Below, one piece after another: positions 42,020 through 51,387 of a stretch of DNA of 64,000 bases. Under the pieces are notes generated by a model. It saw only the letters and a program-made list of their open reading frames with translations, was not told where the DNA came from and made no database searches. Numbering within the stretch: position 1 is the stretch's first letter; the number at the start of each line of letters is the position of its first letter. The stretch comes from Anaerolineales bacterium UBA5797. Its GTDB lineage: Bacteria; Chloroflexota; Anaerolineae; Anaerolineales; Villigracilaceae. Both the position numbers and the translations under genes were made by a program. The stretch lies in contig DIDP01000056.1 of assembly GCA_002418205.1 (NCBI GenBank), positions 1 through 64,000 on the forward strand. The letters run 5' to 3'.

Positions 42020-43621
42020 ATGGATCAACCAACATGGATCGGGCGGACTCTTAGCAATCGTTACAAGATCGAGGCGCTGCTGGGGCAGGGAGGCATGTCG
42101 GCGGTCTATAAGGCGACCGACCCCAATCTTAAAAGAGTTGTTGCGATCAAACTTATTCACTCGCATCTATCAACCGACCCTTCGTTCGTGATGCGCTTCG
42201 AAAGCGAAGCCGCGGCGGTCGCCAGCCTGCGTCACCCCAACATCGTCCAGGTCTATGATTTCAACAACGATAACGGCGTCTATTACATGGTGCTGGAGTT
42301 CGTCCCCGGCGAGACCCTTCAGGACCGGATGAAACGCCTCAGCGATGACAAGCGAAAACTTTCGCTGGAAGAGGCGCTCAAGTTCACTGCCAACATCGCG
42401 GATGCCGTCGGCTATGCCCACCAGCGCGGCATGATCCATCGCGATATCAAGCCCGCCAACATCATGCTCGATGTGCAGGGACAGGCCATCCTGATGGACT
42501 TCGGCATCGTCAAGATTTTGGGCGGCGATAGTCACACTTCCACCGGGGCGGTGGTCGGCACGGCGCGTTACATGTCGCCGGAGATCATCCGCGGCGAGGT
42601 CGCCGACCATCGTTCGGATATCTATTCCCTCGGCGTCACGCTGTATGAAATGTTGAGCGGTCGTCCGCCATTCGTGGCTGATTCCGCCATGACGCTGATG
42701 ATGATGCACTTGAACGACCCCGTGCCCGATGTGCGCGGCTTTCGACCGGATATTCATCCCGAGACGGTTGCCATCCTTGAGAAATGTCTCGCCAAGAATC
42801 GGGAGGACCGTTATCAATCGGCAACGGAATTATCCGCAGATTTGAAGCGCGCGCTCGCGCAGCCTGCCGGACAGGCAACCTCTGTGGGACTCAAGAAACC
42901 GTCTGCCACGGATGAAAAGACGGAATTGCAGCCGATGCCTTCCGCCTCCAAACCGGACCCCGTGCCTGCCTCCGCCACATATAGCGTTCCCCAGCCCGCG
43001 CCTCCGACCACCACCACGCCGCCGCCACCTCCATCGCAAGCAAAGTCACCGTCGTTTTTCGGGTCCCGCCGCAACTTGTGGATCGCGGGCGCAGGGCTCT
43101 TGTTCCTTTGTTGTTTTGCAGGTGTATTTGCCCTGCGCGCCAATAACCTGCTCGGAGACAGGGCGCCCACCGAGACGCCGACCAGTCCGCCGCCAAGCGC
43201 CACCGCGGAAGCCTCGCCGACCGAACCGGTCGCGTTGGCTCCAACTGAAACGTTCACACCCGAAGCCACTCCCACCAATACGGAAGTGCCTTATACGCCC
43301 ACGCCGGAAACGCCCTATGTTGTGATCACCGGAATCCGCCTTGAGAACAACACCTATGTTGTGGATTATGAAGTCCATAACTTCCCGCAATCGCCGCAAC
43401 TGCACGTCCACATGTTCTTCAACACCGTCCCGCCGGAACAGGCAGGCTCCCCGGGCTCTGGTCCCTGGAAGCTGACCTGGGGACCTTATGGCGATCCTCC
43501 CTTCACGCAATATGGTGTGGCGAACCGTCCTGCTGGCGCAACGCAGATGTGCTCGTTGGTTGCCAACCCGAACCACTCCGTGCGGTTGAACACCGGGAAT
43601 TGTTTTGACCTGCCGCAATAG
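42020..43621 (+). CDS. Membrane-anchored Ser/Thr protein kinase (PknB-like)
   Basis: 533 residues. Kinase domain 12-275: Gly loop GQGGMSAVY, Lys44 in VAIK, HRDIKPANIML with D142, DFG at 160-162, and MSPEIIRGE. A Pro-rich juxtamembrane linker (285-348) precedes one membrane segment at 353-373. Outside are a Thr/Pro-rich spacer and a C-terminal beta domain (435-533) with no PASTA repeats and two cysteines that could form a disulfide. It probably senses an extracytoplasmic signal and phosphorylates cytoplasmic proteins. TATAAT at 41956-41961 could be its -10, with GAGGAGAG as ribosome site. Confidence 0.92.
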   Translation: MDQPTWIGRTLSNRYKIEALLGQGGMSAVYKATDPNLKRVVAIKLIHSHLSTDPSFVMRFESEAAAVASLRHPNIVQVYDFNNDNGVYYMVLEFVPGETLQDRMKRLSDDKRKLSLEEALKFTANIADAVGYAHQRGMIHRDIKPANIMLDVQGQAILMDFGIVKILGGDSHTSTGAVVGTARYMSPEIIRGEVADHRSDIYSLGVTLYEMLSGRPPFVADSAMTLMMMHLNDPVPDVRGFRPDIHPETVAILEKCLAKNREDRYQSATELSADLKRALAQPAGQATSVGLKKPSATDEKTELQPMPSASKPDPVPASATYSVPQPAPPTTTTPPPPPSQAKSPSFFGSRRNLWIAGAGLLFLCCFAGVFALRANNLLGDRAPTETPTSPPPSATAEASPTEPVALAPTETFTPEATPTNTEVPYTPTPETPYVVITGIRLENNTYVVDYEVHNFPQSPQLHVHMFFNTVPPEQAGSPGSGPWKLTWGPYGDPPFTQYGVANRPAGATQMCSLVANPNHSVRLNTGNCFDLPQ

Positions 43622-43640
43622 ATTCAGTGATGAAATCGAA

Positions 43641-43685
43641 CAAAGACCGCCTGTGATGTTTCTCCACAGGCGGTCTTTGTTTTTT
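43641..43685. terminator. Strong terminator between convergent genes
   Basis: 15-base perfect arms (43641-43655, 43665-43679) and a TTTTTT tail. It ends the kinase transcript, and its stem could also serve the converging permease gene. Confidence 0.92.
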
Positions 43686-43708
43686 GCAGATATGTTCAGG
43701 CGTTGGCT

Positions 43709-46099
43709 TTACTCATACGCCAGTGTGTCCCTTACCGTCAGGCGCGATGCCCTTCTTGCCGGCAGGGCGCTGGCAATGGCGGATATGACGATGGTCGCGA
43801 ACAACCAGGAGAGGATCCCGGTCGCGCCATAGACCGCGTTCATGGGAGTGGTAAGCAGCGCCACGCCCACCCCGTAGCAAAGGATGTATGTGATGGGGAC
43901 TGCGAAGAGGATGCTGATCGTCCAACTGATCAGGCCAACCACCAGCCCCTCCACAATGACGATGCCTTGGATGTTGCCATTGGATGCGCCGATGGCGCGC
44001 ATCACGCCGATCTCGCGCGTCCGCTCCAGCACGTTGATGCTCATCGTCCCGGCAAGTCCCAGCCCGCCGACGATGGCGATCAGGGTCGCCATGACCAGCA
44101 TCATGTAGACCAGGACATCGGTCTGTGATTTCTGCTGGTCGACGAAATCTGCGCCCAGACCGGCGCTGTTAAATTGGATGCCTTTTTCTTCATACAATGT
44201 TTGGATCTGTTCGCTGACTTTTTGTTGAAAGCCCTTGTCGTGCTGGTCGGTCAGGATCCGCAGGGAATAGACCTGGTTGGGGCGACCGATGAGACGGCTG
44301 ATATATTCGTAGTTCACGTAGAGCAGTGGCGGGTTGACATTGCCCACGATCGTGTAGATGCCGATGATATGCCACTTCGTTTCCTTGCCGTTGACTTCTA
44401 TGGTCAGCCAGTCGCCCACCTTCAATTCCGGGAATTTGTCCAGCAGGTGGTTGCCGATGACCACCGCGTTCTCATCACCGGTTGCAAGCCAGCGTCCCGC
44501 AATGATGACCGGGTCGATCAGCGTGGATGTGGACGGCGGCGCGACGAACATGATCTGCGTGCCCGCATCCTCCCCCTCGGTGATCAGCGTACCTTCCACT
44601 TCCGTCCAGCCTTCCACGCTCGAAATCCCGGGAATGGCCTGTGCAAGCGTGGCAACTTCATCGTAGCGGTAATAGCGCCCGAACGAGACGTTGATGTCCG
44701 CCAGGATGTATCCCTGAATATCTTCGATTGCCTGGTTGAACGAATCCCGCAGGTTGTAAACACCGATGAAGATCGCACCCCCGAGAACGAGCGTGAACAG
44801 GGTCAGGCCGAGGCGGAGTTTGCGGCGAAATACGTTCCGCAGGGAGAGACGCATCGGGCGCGGAATGATCAACGCGGCACGGCTCACACTCTTGACCTTC
44901 GGCGATATGTTTCCGCCGATGCCGTAATCGCTGATCGCTTCACGTACGGTAATGCGCACACTGTTCAGCACAGGCCACAGGGAGGCCAGCAATGGCACAA
45001 GCATCGATACGATCGCCTGCTGGACAATGGCTTGCCGGTAGGGATGGAATGGAAGATGGGCAAGGTTGATGAAGGCTGCCATCCCGGTCCCCACAACCTC
45101 GGTTGCATAACTGGAGAGCGGCACGGCAATGGCAAAAGCCGCCAGTCCAAAGCCAAGGACCAGGATCAGATACATGAAAAAGATCTGACCCGTCCCGCCG
45201 CCAACAGATTTCATGATGCCGATCTGGCGCGTCTGCTGGGTCATGATCGCGGTGACGGTGTTGATGATCAGGAAGGCACTCAACAAAACGGTCATGTAAC
45301 CGAGCGTGCCGAGCAGGAAGAACGCGCCCTGCATGATGCTCCAGGCAGGGTGGTGACCGGGCTGGTATACGTTCACAAAATAGACGGTTGTGCCCGCGCG
45401 CTCCACGCGGTCGGCTACTTTCTGGGCGATTTCCGTCACGTGCTTTACATCGGTTTGCTTCTCGGCGACACTGATGGCAAGCTGGTTGTAATTCCTCGGA
45501 CCGCCAAGCCACTCCAATGTATTGGGTGTGACGTACCCAGCCATTGCGCGAGCAAAACTGAAGGGGGGCGCAGTGAGATCGTGGATATAACCAGCCACTT
45601 TCAACTCGCGTCGTTTCCCATTCGACTGCTCGATCGTGATCGTATCCCCGGTCTTGTATCCCAACGGCATGGCTGAAGAATCGATCAGGATTTCATGTTC
45701 CCCGAGCGGCGGGATGCTCGTCTCGCCATCCGCCGGTCGAATTTTATTGACGGTGAGTCCGGCAGGGTCTTTCACCGCATTGATTTGGATGGTGATCGGG
45801 TCCCCTTCCCTGGGGATCACCTGGGCTCCAATGATGGATATGCCTTCCACTCCATCCACGCCGGGGACTTCACGCGCCAGTCTCACCATGTCATCGTCCA
45901 GGGGATAGGCGGAGACAGTGCCTTCGGATGGACTGCTCGACTGGTAATCGACTTCCATGCTGTCCACAATATATTGGTTCATACTGCTGGTGAACCCAAC
46001 CGCAAAAGTTCCGACCATGATGGTCAGTATGGTCAGAAAGGTGCGCGACTTGTTACCCCAGAGATCAGCCCAGATCTTCTTCCAACGACTGGCGATCAT
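43709..46099 (-). CDS. Large FtsX-type ABC permease with two FtsX domains
   Basis: 796 residues. One N-terminal membrane segment is followed by an extracytoplasmic domain, three membrane segments near 255-385, a linker with a further segment near 430, a second extracytoplasmic domain and a final triple near 670-780. The second FtsX domain has [17 protein letters not shown]; the first has [15 protein letters not shown]. Duplicated permeases of this kind work as single chains with one ATPase pair and often remodel or extract lipids or lipoproteins rather than transport small drugs. The start overlaps the stop of the upstream ATPase gene by four bases. Confidence 0.9.
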   Translation of the reverse strand: MIASRWKKIWADLWGNKSRTFLTILTIMVGTFAVGFTSSMNQYIVDSMEVDYQSSSPSEGTVSAYPLDDDMVRLAREVPGVDGVEGISIIGAQVIPREGDPITIQINAVKDPAGLTVNKIRPADGETSIPPLGEHEILIDSSAMPLGYKTGDTITIEQSNGKRRELKVAGYIHDLTAPPFSFARAMAGYVTPNTLEWLGGPRNYNQLAISVAEKQTDVKHVTEIAQKVADRVERAGTTVYFVNVYQPGHHPAWSIMQGAFFLLGTLGYMTVLLSAFLIINTVTAIMTQQTRQIGIMKSVGGGTGQIFFMYLILVLGFGLAAFAIAVPLSSYATEVVGTGMAAFINLAHLPFHPYRQAIVQQAIVSMLVPLLASLWPVLNSVRITVREAISDYGIGGNISPKVKSVSRAALIIPRPMRLSLRNVFRRKLRLGLTLFTLVLGGAIFIGVYNLRDSFNQAIEDIQGYILADINVSFGRYYRYDEVATLAQAIPGISSVEGWTEVEGTLITEGEDAGTQIMFVAPPSTSTLIDPVIIAGRWLATGDENAVVIGNHLLDKFPELKVGDWLTIEVNGKETKWHIIGIYTIVGNVNPPLLYVNYEYISRLIGRPNQVYSLRILTDQHDKGFQQKVSEQIQTLYEEKGIQFNSAGLGADFVDQQKSQTDVLVYMMLVMATLIAIVGGLGLAGTMSINVLERTREIGVMRAIGASNGNIQGIVIVEGLVVGLISWTISILFAVPITYILCYGVGVALLTTPMNAVYGATGILSWLFATIVISAIASALPARRASRLTVRDTLAYE

Positions 46100-47229
46100 G
46101 ACGGCGTCCCCCGTAAGCGGATGTTCTCCGCCTCATTCTGTTCGGCCATCTGATGCAGCGCCTCACGCGTGACCTCGGACTGGTTCAGCAATTCGCTGAG
46201 TTTGTCATACCCCAGAACCAACACCTCGACCGGTCCACTTTCGGAGGCGCGCACCGATGCATGACGTTTGTGCCCGTGGAAGAAAGCCATTTCACCGAAG
46301 ACTTTCCCCGGTCCCAACTGCAGGGCAATCACATCCGATTGGTTGGCACGCGGCAGGACCACCTCTACCGTTCCCCTGGATACGATGTAGAACGTATCGG
46401 CATTGGCTCCCTCTGTGACGATCATGCTCCCCGCTTCGAACATTTGGACCCTGGCATTACGCGTCGCCCATAACATTTGTTCCTGCAGCAGAGACGGCAT
46501 GGCTTTGGCAACATATTCGTTGACGATCTCACCGTCGGTGATGAGGGCGGTGCGGTGGGTGCGCTTGGCAAGCCCGCTGTCATGTGTGACGATGATGATG
46601 GTCTTGCCTTGCGCCACAAGGTTCGTGAACAATTCGAACACACTATCGGCGGTCTTGGAGTCCAGGTTGCCGGTCGGTTCGTCCGCGATGACCACAGGCG
46701 GATCGTTTGCCAGCGCTCGGGCGATCGCGACACGTTGCTGTTGTCCGCCGGAAAGGGCGGTGGGAAGTTTATAGGCGTGTTCCTTCAACTCCACCATGTC
46801 GAGCAGTTCAAGCGCACGTTTCTCGCGTTCCCGCATGGGGTAGGTGCGGCAGAAATCCATTGGCAGCATGATGTTTTCGACCACCGAGATGGTCGGCAAA
46901 AGCTGGAAGAACTGGAACACAATCCCCAGGTTTTTTCCGCGCCAGCGCGCCATGCGGTTTTCATTTAATTCATGGACCGCCGTCCCGTTCACGAACACTT
47001 CACCGGAGGTGGGACGATCGATGCCGGTGATCATGTTCAGCAGGGTCGACTTGCCGCTCCCCGATTTGCCTATGATGCTGACGAATTCGCCTGCTTGAAT
47101 CTTCAGGTCGATGCTGTTCAGGGCATGGAAATCGCCGATGGCGGTCTTGTAATATTTGTTAACGTCGCGCATGTCGATGATTGGGCGGCCATCGCCGGCG
47201 TCTTTTCCGTTTTGGGTTAAGATGGACAT
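46096..47229 (-). CDS. ABC ATPase fused to a cyclic-nucleotide-binding domain
   Basis: 377 residues. The ATPase half (about 15-235) has Walker [10 protein letters not shown], signature [15 protein letters not shown], Walker [14 protein letters not shown] and the H-switch VTHDS. A cNMP-binding domain (about 250-350) follows directly: [27 protein letters not shown], then the phosphate-binding cassette-like [16 protein letters not shown]. Transport may thus be gated by a cyclic nucleotide. The ATG at 47229 was chosen over an ATG ten codons upstream. It sits between the adaptor and the permease, all on one strand. Confidence 0.9.
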   Translation of the reverse strand: MSILTQNGKDAGDGRPIIDMRDVNKYYKTAIGDFHALNSIDLKIQAGEFVSIIGKSGSGKSTLLNMITGIDRPTSGEVFVNGTAVHELNENRMARWRGKNLGIVFQFFQLLPTISVVENIMLPMDFCRTYPMREREKRALELLDMVELKEHAYKLPTALSGGQQQRVAIARALANDPPVVIADEPTGNLDSKTADSVFELFTNLVAQGKTIIIVTHDSGLAKRTHRTALITDGEIVNEYVAKAMPSLLQEQMLWATRNARVQMFEAGSMIVTEGANADTFYIVSRGTVEVVLPRANQSDVIALQLGPGKVFGEMAFFHGHKRHASVRASESGPVEVLVLGYDKLSELLNQSEVTREALHQMAEQNEAENIRLRGTPS

Positions 47230-47268
47230 AAGGACCTCGGTTGGTTGACTCCGCCACAACGCGGACTG

Positions 47269-48303
47269 TTACTCGAATTTCACTTCGGCGGTCATGCCCC
47301 AGCGCATAGCTGGGTGGGTGTCGGTCAACAGAACGGTTACTTCATAGACCACATCGCCCTGGTTCTCGGAGTAGCTTTGACCAATGGATAGGATTTCACC
47401 CTTGAGTTCCACGTCCGGGATGGCATCCAGTGCGAGGGTCACCGGCTGACCGTTCTTCAGCTTGACGACATCGATCTCGGTCACATCCGTGGTGACGACG
47501 ATCCAACTGGATGTGTCTGCGATCGTCACGGCAGCCTGCCCGGCGCTGATCGAACCGCCAGTCTTTGCGTTCAGATCTGCCACCACGCCATCGAACGGGG
47601 CCGTGACCGTGAATGCCGCCAATGCCGCTTTTGCCGCGGTCAACCGCGCATCGAGCAGGGGCAATTGATCGGTGTCCGGTCCATCCTTAAGGCGGTCGTA
47701 AGTATTCTGTGCCTTGTCTAGTTCAGCCTTTTTCAAGGCGAGGTCATTCTCGGCTTCGATGATCCAATCCTCCGGAGCCGGACCCTTGAAGGTTTTGATC
47801 TTGTATCGGTATTCATATCCTCGCGGTGTTTGTACGAGGTACACCTTGTTCTGGGTTTGTGGGATTCTCCGATCGGTTTGTAGATAGCGCAGATAGTTGT
47901 CCGCCTTGGTGAAGGCTTCCTGTGCCTCCCGCAAGTCGATGACCGCCTGGGCGAAGTCTTCACCCCTGGAGTTTGTGAGGTCATCCATCGCTTTTTGGGC
48001 GTTGGCGAGTTCCAGTTGGGCGGCGGCGTAATTCGAATCCAGTTCGTTACCCAGTCGGATCAGTTCCTGGCCCTGCTTCACTGCCTGCCCTTCCTGCACC
48101 AGCACTTCGCTGATCACACCGCTGGTGGTGAAGGCGATCTCCACATACTGGATGGGCTCCAGCCGTCCTTCGGCGATGATGGCATCGTCTGCGATCACGG
48201 TCGGGATGACCTCTGGCGTGGGCTGTACAGTACTCCCTGCAGATGAACATGCGGTAAAGAACAAACTCAAAACGATGAAGAGAATGGCGGTTTTTGATTT
48301 CAT
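47269..48303 (-). CDS. HlyD-family adaptor lipoprotein
   Basis: 344 residues. A lipoprotein signal ends at LFFTAC19, so the adaptor is lipid-anchored, whereas the one at 7630 has a membrane helix. Lipoyl halves (VISEVLVQEGQAVKQGQELI and FTVTAPFDGVVADLN) flank a coiled-coil hairpin (about 90-215). The hairpin tip carries an aromatic/basic insert (VYLVQTPRGYEYRYKIKTFKG) like that in the first adaptor. The gene leads the operon with the ATPase-cNMP fusion and the double-FtsX permease. GGAGG lies before the ATG. Substrate unknown. Confidence 0.88.
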   Translation of the reverse strand: MKSKTAILFIVLSLFFTACSSAGSTVQPTPEVIPTVIADDAIIAEGRLEPIQYVEIAFTTSGVISEVLVQEGQAVKQGQELIRLGNELDSNYAAAQLELANAQKAMDDLTNSRGEDFAQAVIDLREAQEAFTKADNYLRYLQTDRRIPQTQNKVYLVQTPRGYEYRYKIKTFKGPAPEDWIIEAENDLALKKAELDKAQNTYDRLKDGPDTDQLPLLDARLTAAKAALAAFTVTAPFDGVVADLNAKTGGSISAGQAAVTIADTSSWIVVTTDVTEIDVVKLKNGQPVTLALDAIPDVELKGEILSIGQSYSENQGDVVYEVTVLLTDTHPAMRWGMTAEVKFE

Positions 48304-48550
48304 GGTTTATGCCTCCGGGTTCCTCTTTATGATACAACTTAATTCGGAAAAAGTCCCCCACCTGTGGGCGAGTCTCTACCTAGTCAGGTGGATAGGGCAA
48401 TGACTTTCTTTTCATGTACGCATGGACTGGTACCGGGTTGCAATGCCGCGGCTAATTCCATTCCTGGGAACCGTTTCGTAGAACAAATATTCGGGTTATA
48501 CTCTCCAAGAGACCGGCGCGTGCCTGTCAACTTTATCAATGGAGGCTGAA

Positions 48551-48961
48551 ATGGATCTTGGTTCCGTCAATTGGCTGGCTGTGGTTGTTTGCGTGGTTGT
48601 CAGTATGGTCAGTGGGTCACTCTGGTATAACCCGAAGACCTTTTTCCCTGCCTGGTGGCACGGTATTGGGAAATCAGGGGAGCCCGGCATGCAGGGGAAC
48701 ATGGGCATGACCTGGGCATTGACGGTCCTTTCTTCTTTTGTGCAGGCTGTTGCGATGTCGTTCATGGTTGATTCGATGGGGAGCACCACCGCTGGTTCTG
48801 GAGCGCTGACCGGTTTCATGCTCTGGCTTGGCTTCATTGCACCGACCTATCTTGTAAACAAGCTTTTTGCCGGTCATGGCTTGAAGGTCTGGGCGATCGA
48901 AGTCGGCAACCATCTGGTCAACTTTTTACTCTTCGGCGCGATCCTGGGTGCCTGGCAGTAA
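48551..48961 (+). CDS. DUF1761 small membrane protein
   Basis: 136 residues with four hydrophobic segments. The pattern NWLAVVVCVVVSMVSGSLWYNPKTF at the N-terminus is diagnostic of DUF1761, whose function is unknown. GGAGG lies 5 bases before the ATG at 48551, so the ATG four codons earlier was rejected. Followed by a hairpin, then the YCII gene. Confidence 0.85.
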   Translation: MDLGSVNWLAVVVCVVVSMVSGSLWYNPKTFFPAWWHGIGKSGEPGMQGNMGMTWALTVLSSFVQAVAMSFMVDSMGSTTAGSGALTGFMLWLGFIAPTYLVNKLFAGHGLKVWAIEVGNHLVNFLLFGAILGAWQ

Positions 48962-48975
48962 AAGAAAAAGTTAAT

Positions 48976-49002
48976 GAACGGGCGGTTCAACACCGCCCGT
49001 TC
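48976..49002 (+). terminator. Hairpin between DUF1761 and YCII genes
   Basis: GAACGGGCGGT (48976-48986) and its exact complement (48992-49002) around TCAAC. No T-run follows. Confidence 0.55.
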
Positions 49003-49024
49003 GCATGGTATCAAAGGAGGAGAC

Positions 49025-49384
49025 ATGATCTATAACGATGAAGAAGCCCGCAAAGACGCTGAGTCCATCGGGATGACCGTCTATTATGTCTTTCTGCTCA
49101 AAAAGGGACCAACGTGGACTCCGGACGAGACGCCGGAGGTCAATGCCCTGCAGGAGGCGCATCTGGCAAACTATCGCCGTCTGGCAGAGATGGGGAAGTT
49201 GGTACTCACGGGTCCTTTCCTAGATTCATTTCAATTGAGCGGTGAAATGCGCGGCATGGGGGTGTTGCGAGCCGACTCCTATGAAGAAGCATTTGAATTG
49301 ATCAGCACTGACCCAATGGTCAAGGCAAACCGCCTGACGTTTGAGTTGCATGCCTGGATGATCAAAAAGGGCATGCTTCCATAA
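49025..49384 (+). CDS. YCII-domain protein
   Basis: 119 residues, ferredoxin-like fold of the YciI family. The motifs YYVFLLKKGPTW, HLANYRRLAEMGKLVLTGPF and DSYEEAFELISTDPMVKANRL match, with a His (HLANY) at the position of the conserved active-site His. The biochemical role of the family is mostly unknown. AAAGGAGGAG precedes the ATG at 49025. Confidence 0.85.
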   Translation: MIYNDEEARKDAESIGMTVYYVFLLKKGPTWTPDETPEVNALQEAHLANYRRLAEMGKLVLTGPFLDSFQLSGEMRGMGVLRADSYEEAFELISTDPMVKANRLTFELHAWMIKKGMLP

Positions 49385-49403
49385 AAACTTTAATGTAAAC
49401 ATC

Positions 49404-49446
49404 TTGACTTAAATGGATGCGCGGTTAAAATAGAACATGCGTTCTA
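49404..49446 (+). promoter_or_regulatory. Promoter with LexA-like SOS box
   Basis: TTGACT (49404-49409), 16-base spacer, TAAAAT (49426-49431). Overlapping the -10 end and the start point, TAGAAC (49431-49436) and GTTCTA (49441-49446) form a dyad GAAC-N4-GTTC, the layout of Gram-positive-type LexA boxes. Confidence 0.6.
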
Positions 49447-49464
49447 GTTATAAAAGGAGGACGG

Positions 49465-50271
49465 ATGTCTGATACCAATCATCGATTCCCGCTGGCATTG
49501 GAGGCGCTTGCCGAACTCAAGATGGAGATGCAAGCATCGTCCTCTGGATCCTCTACGCCTCAGGCGAAGCCGATGCCCGCCGCGCCATCCCTGAACAGTG
49601 TCCTGTCTGAGATCGGTCCGCTACCGCGTGAGGCGTTATTCCTTGGCATTGCATCAGATGGCTTGCCCGTACTCTTGAACCTGCATGATCCATTGCCGGG
49701 ACCCCTGCTGGTCACCGCAGATGCAGGCGCGGGAAAAACAATCTTCCTGCAAACCATCGCACAATCACTGGTCCACACTCACAACCCGGAGGATGTGCAA
49801 TATGGTGTGATCACAAAATATCCGGAGGAGTGGGAGGGTGTGAAACAAACCGGGCATTGTGTTGGGATTTTCCCCACATTCCATAACAGTGCCCAGGATT
49901 TCATCCTCTCGCTGGCCTCCTGGGCACATGAAAATAAAAACCCGAGGCAGGCCATTCTGTTGATGATCGATGATCTCGAAGAAGTTGCAAGGCTGGACTT
50001 TGATACCGTGCAGAATCTGCGCTGGCTCTTGTTGCGCGGCCCGGCGAGACGGGTGTGGCCGGTCATCACGATGAACGCGGAGAGATATGGTCAGGTCCTC
50101 GCATGGATCCCGGGCTTTCGGACAAGGATCTTTGGTCGGATAAAGGATGGGCGCGTCGCCGGGGCGCTGGGCGGGGACAAGGCCTCAGCGTTCGATACGC
50201 TTGAGCCGCGGGTTCAGTTTTCCCTGCGCGAGAGCGAAAATTGGATCCGCTTTTGGCTGGCAGTTTGCTAG
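49465..50271 (+). CDS. FtsK-like P-loop ATPase, uncharacterised
   Basis: 268 residues, soluble. After a Ser/Pro-rich N-terminus, residues 58-90 resemble the FtsK/SpoIIIE nucleotide-binding lead-in (LFLGIASDGLPVLLNLHD), Walker A is DAGAGKT, Walker B is ILLMIDDLE. The domain is shorter than FtsK and lacks membrane segments and the gamma DNA-binding part. I do not recognise a named family. Its promoter carries a possible SOS operator, hinting at a DNA-damage role. AAAGGAGGACGG precedes the ATG. Confidence 0.75.
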   Translation: MSDTNHRFPLALEALAELKMEMQASSSGSSTPQAKPMPAAPSLNSVLSEIGPLPREALFLGIASDGLPVLLNLHDPLPGPLLVTADAGAGKTIFLQTIAQSLVHTHNPEDVQYGVITKYPEEWEGVKQTGHCVGIFPTFHNSAQDFILSLASWAHENKNPRQAILLMIDDLEEVARLDFDTVQNLRWLLLRGPARRVWPVITMNAERYGQVLAWIPGFRTRIFGRIKDGRVAGALGGDKASAFDTLEPRVQFSLRESENWIRFWLAVC

Positions 50272-50288
50272 CCGCGTTGTCCTGATTG

Positions 50289-50458
50289 TGCTAGAATCTA
50301 GAGGTGTATGCATGAAGTTTGGCGGTCCGGCAACAGAGGGAATCTTGTTTCACTTCCTGGCGCCTGGGTGTCTGTGATCCCCGTAATCATGCACAATCGA
50401 TCCGTTCTGCCAGGTGGTTGCTTCACTCCCTGGCGCACACTCAGGAGATGAGGAATTT
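50289..50458 (+). promoter_or_regulatory. Extended -10 and long leader of the RRM gene
   Basis: TGC-TAGAAT (50289-50297) is an extended -10. From the likely start point to the ATG there are about 155 untranslated bases with no open frame of note. Long leaders are typical of cold-induced RNA-binding protein genes. Confidence 0.45.
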
Positions 50459-50788
50459 ATGGAAGCGAAACTCTATGTTGGAAACCTGCCGTACACCACA
50501 GTGGATGCTGACCTGCAGACCCTGTTCTCACAGGCTGGCACCGTGAAGTCTGCGCAGGTGATCAAGGACCGCGAAAGTGGACGCTCAAAGGGCTTTGGCT
50601 TTGTTGAGATGTCCTCGCCGGATGAAGCCAATGCCGCGATCAATATGTTCCACGGCAAAGACTTCAACGGACGTCCGCTCACTGTCAATCTCGCCCGCCC
50701 ACGCGAAGACCGCCCTGGTGGCGGTGGCTTTCGTCGTGGCGGAGGTGATCGCAGGCGCGACAGCGGTGATCGTAGAAACGAGTTCTAA
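50459..50788 (+). CDS. RRM-domain RNA-binding protein
   Basis: 109 residues. One RNA recognition motif (1-80) with RNP2 LYVGNLPY and RNP1 KGFGFVEM, both with aromatic RNA-stacking residues, then a Gly/Arg-rich tail (GGGGFRRGGGDRRR). Proteins of this layout in cyanobacteria and Chloroflexota bind RNA and are often induced by cold. The ATG at 50459 follows GGAGATGAGG; earlier starts have no coding character. Ends before a strong hairpin. Confidence 0.93.
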   Translation: MEAKLYVGNLPYTTVDADLQTLFSQAGTVKSAQVIKDRESGRSKGFGFVEMSSPDEANAAINMFHGKDFNGRPLTVNLARPREDRPGGGGFRRGGGDRRRDSGDRRNEF

Positions 50789-50805
50789 TTCGTTTTGAAG
50801 TTTGT

Positions 50806-50852
50806 AGTTTGAGCCAAATGGGCGGCGCCAACCATTTGGCTCAAACTGTTTT
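50806..50852 (+). terminator. Terminator of the RRM gene
   Basis: 16-base perfect arms (50806-50821, 50832-50847) with a 10-base loop and a GTTTTA tail. It rules out a GNAT start inside this hairpin. Confidence 0.8.
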
Positions 50853-50865
50853 ATGGGACAAATAC

Positions 50866-51324
50866 GTGCCTGAAAAAAAATTCATTCGGGAATATCGTGC
50901 GGAGGATTTCGATGCGGTGACGATCCTGTGGCGGGTCGCGCGTGAGAAGACCCTGCCGGAATTTCAACAGGCAAAGGGGCATTTCTTCTACGAAGACCAG
51001 GGGTATTTTCGCGACCACATTTTGCAGAACGACAGGGTGTGGGTGGTGGAACTCGATGGCGTTCCGGCGGCTTTCATCGCAATGAAGGATGATTTTATAG
51101 ACCATCTCTATGTTCATCCCGATCATCAAGGGCGCGGGATCGGCAAAGTTCTGCTTGATTTCGCCAGGAGCCAGTCGCCGAATCATTTATGGCTTTACAC
51201 TTTGCAGATCAACGTCAAAGCCCGCGCCTTCTATGAGAAGAACGGGTTCACCGCTGAAAAGTTCGGGATCAGCCCTCCGCCGGAGAACGAACCGGATGTG
51301 GAATATCATTGGCGGAAACGTTAA
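50866..51324 (+). CDS. GNAT-family acetyltransferase
   Basis: 152 residues from a GTG start. GNAT core: DFIDHLYVHPDHQGRGIGKVLLD (acetyl-CoA loop QGRGIG) and VKARAFYEKNGF. The frame is open further upstream but runs through the RRM terminator, so I place the start at GTG 50866 (VPEKKFIREYR); the start is uncertain. Substrate unknown, cytoplasmic. Confidence 0.8.
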   Translation: MPEKKFIREYRAEDFDAVTILWRVAREKTLPEFQQAKGHFFYEDQGYFRDHILQNDRVWVVELDGVPAAFIAMKDDFIDHLYVHPDHQGRGIGKVLLDFARSQSPNHLWLYTLQINVKARAFYEKNGFTAEKFGISPPPENEPDVEYHWRKR

Positions 51325-51352
51325 TTCTGGATGTGTAATTCGGGAATCGCAT

Positions 51353-51381
51353 TTTACGTATTGCCCATTCCGTTTTAGAAT
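51353..51381 (+). promoter_or_regulatory. Promoter of alr, leaderless type
   Basis: TTTACG (51353-51358), 17-base spacer, TAGAAT (51376-51381), which ends 6 bases before the ATG at 51388. There is no ribosome-binding sequence in between. Confidence 0.6.
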
Positions 51382-51387
51382 TTGTTC

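Noticed and set aside
44174..45676. 500-codon open frame on the plus strand
   Set aside because: Antisense to the double-FtsX permease, which has clear membrane segments and family motifs.
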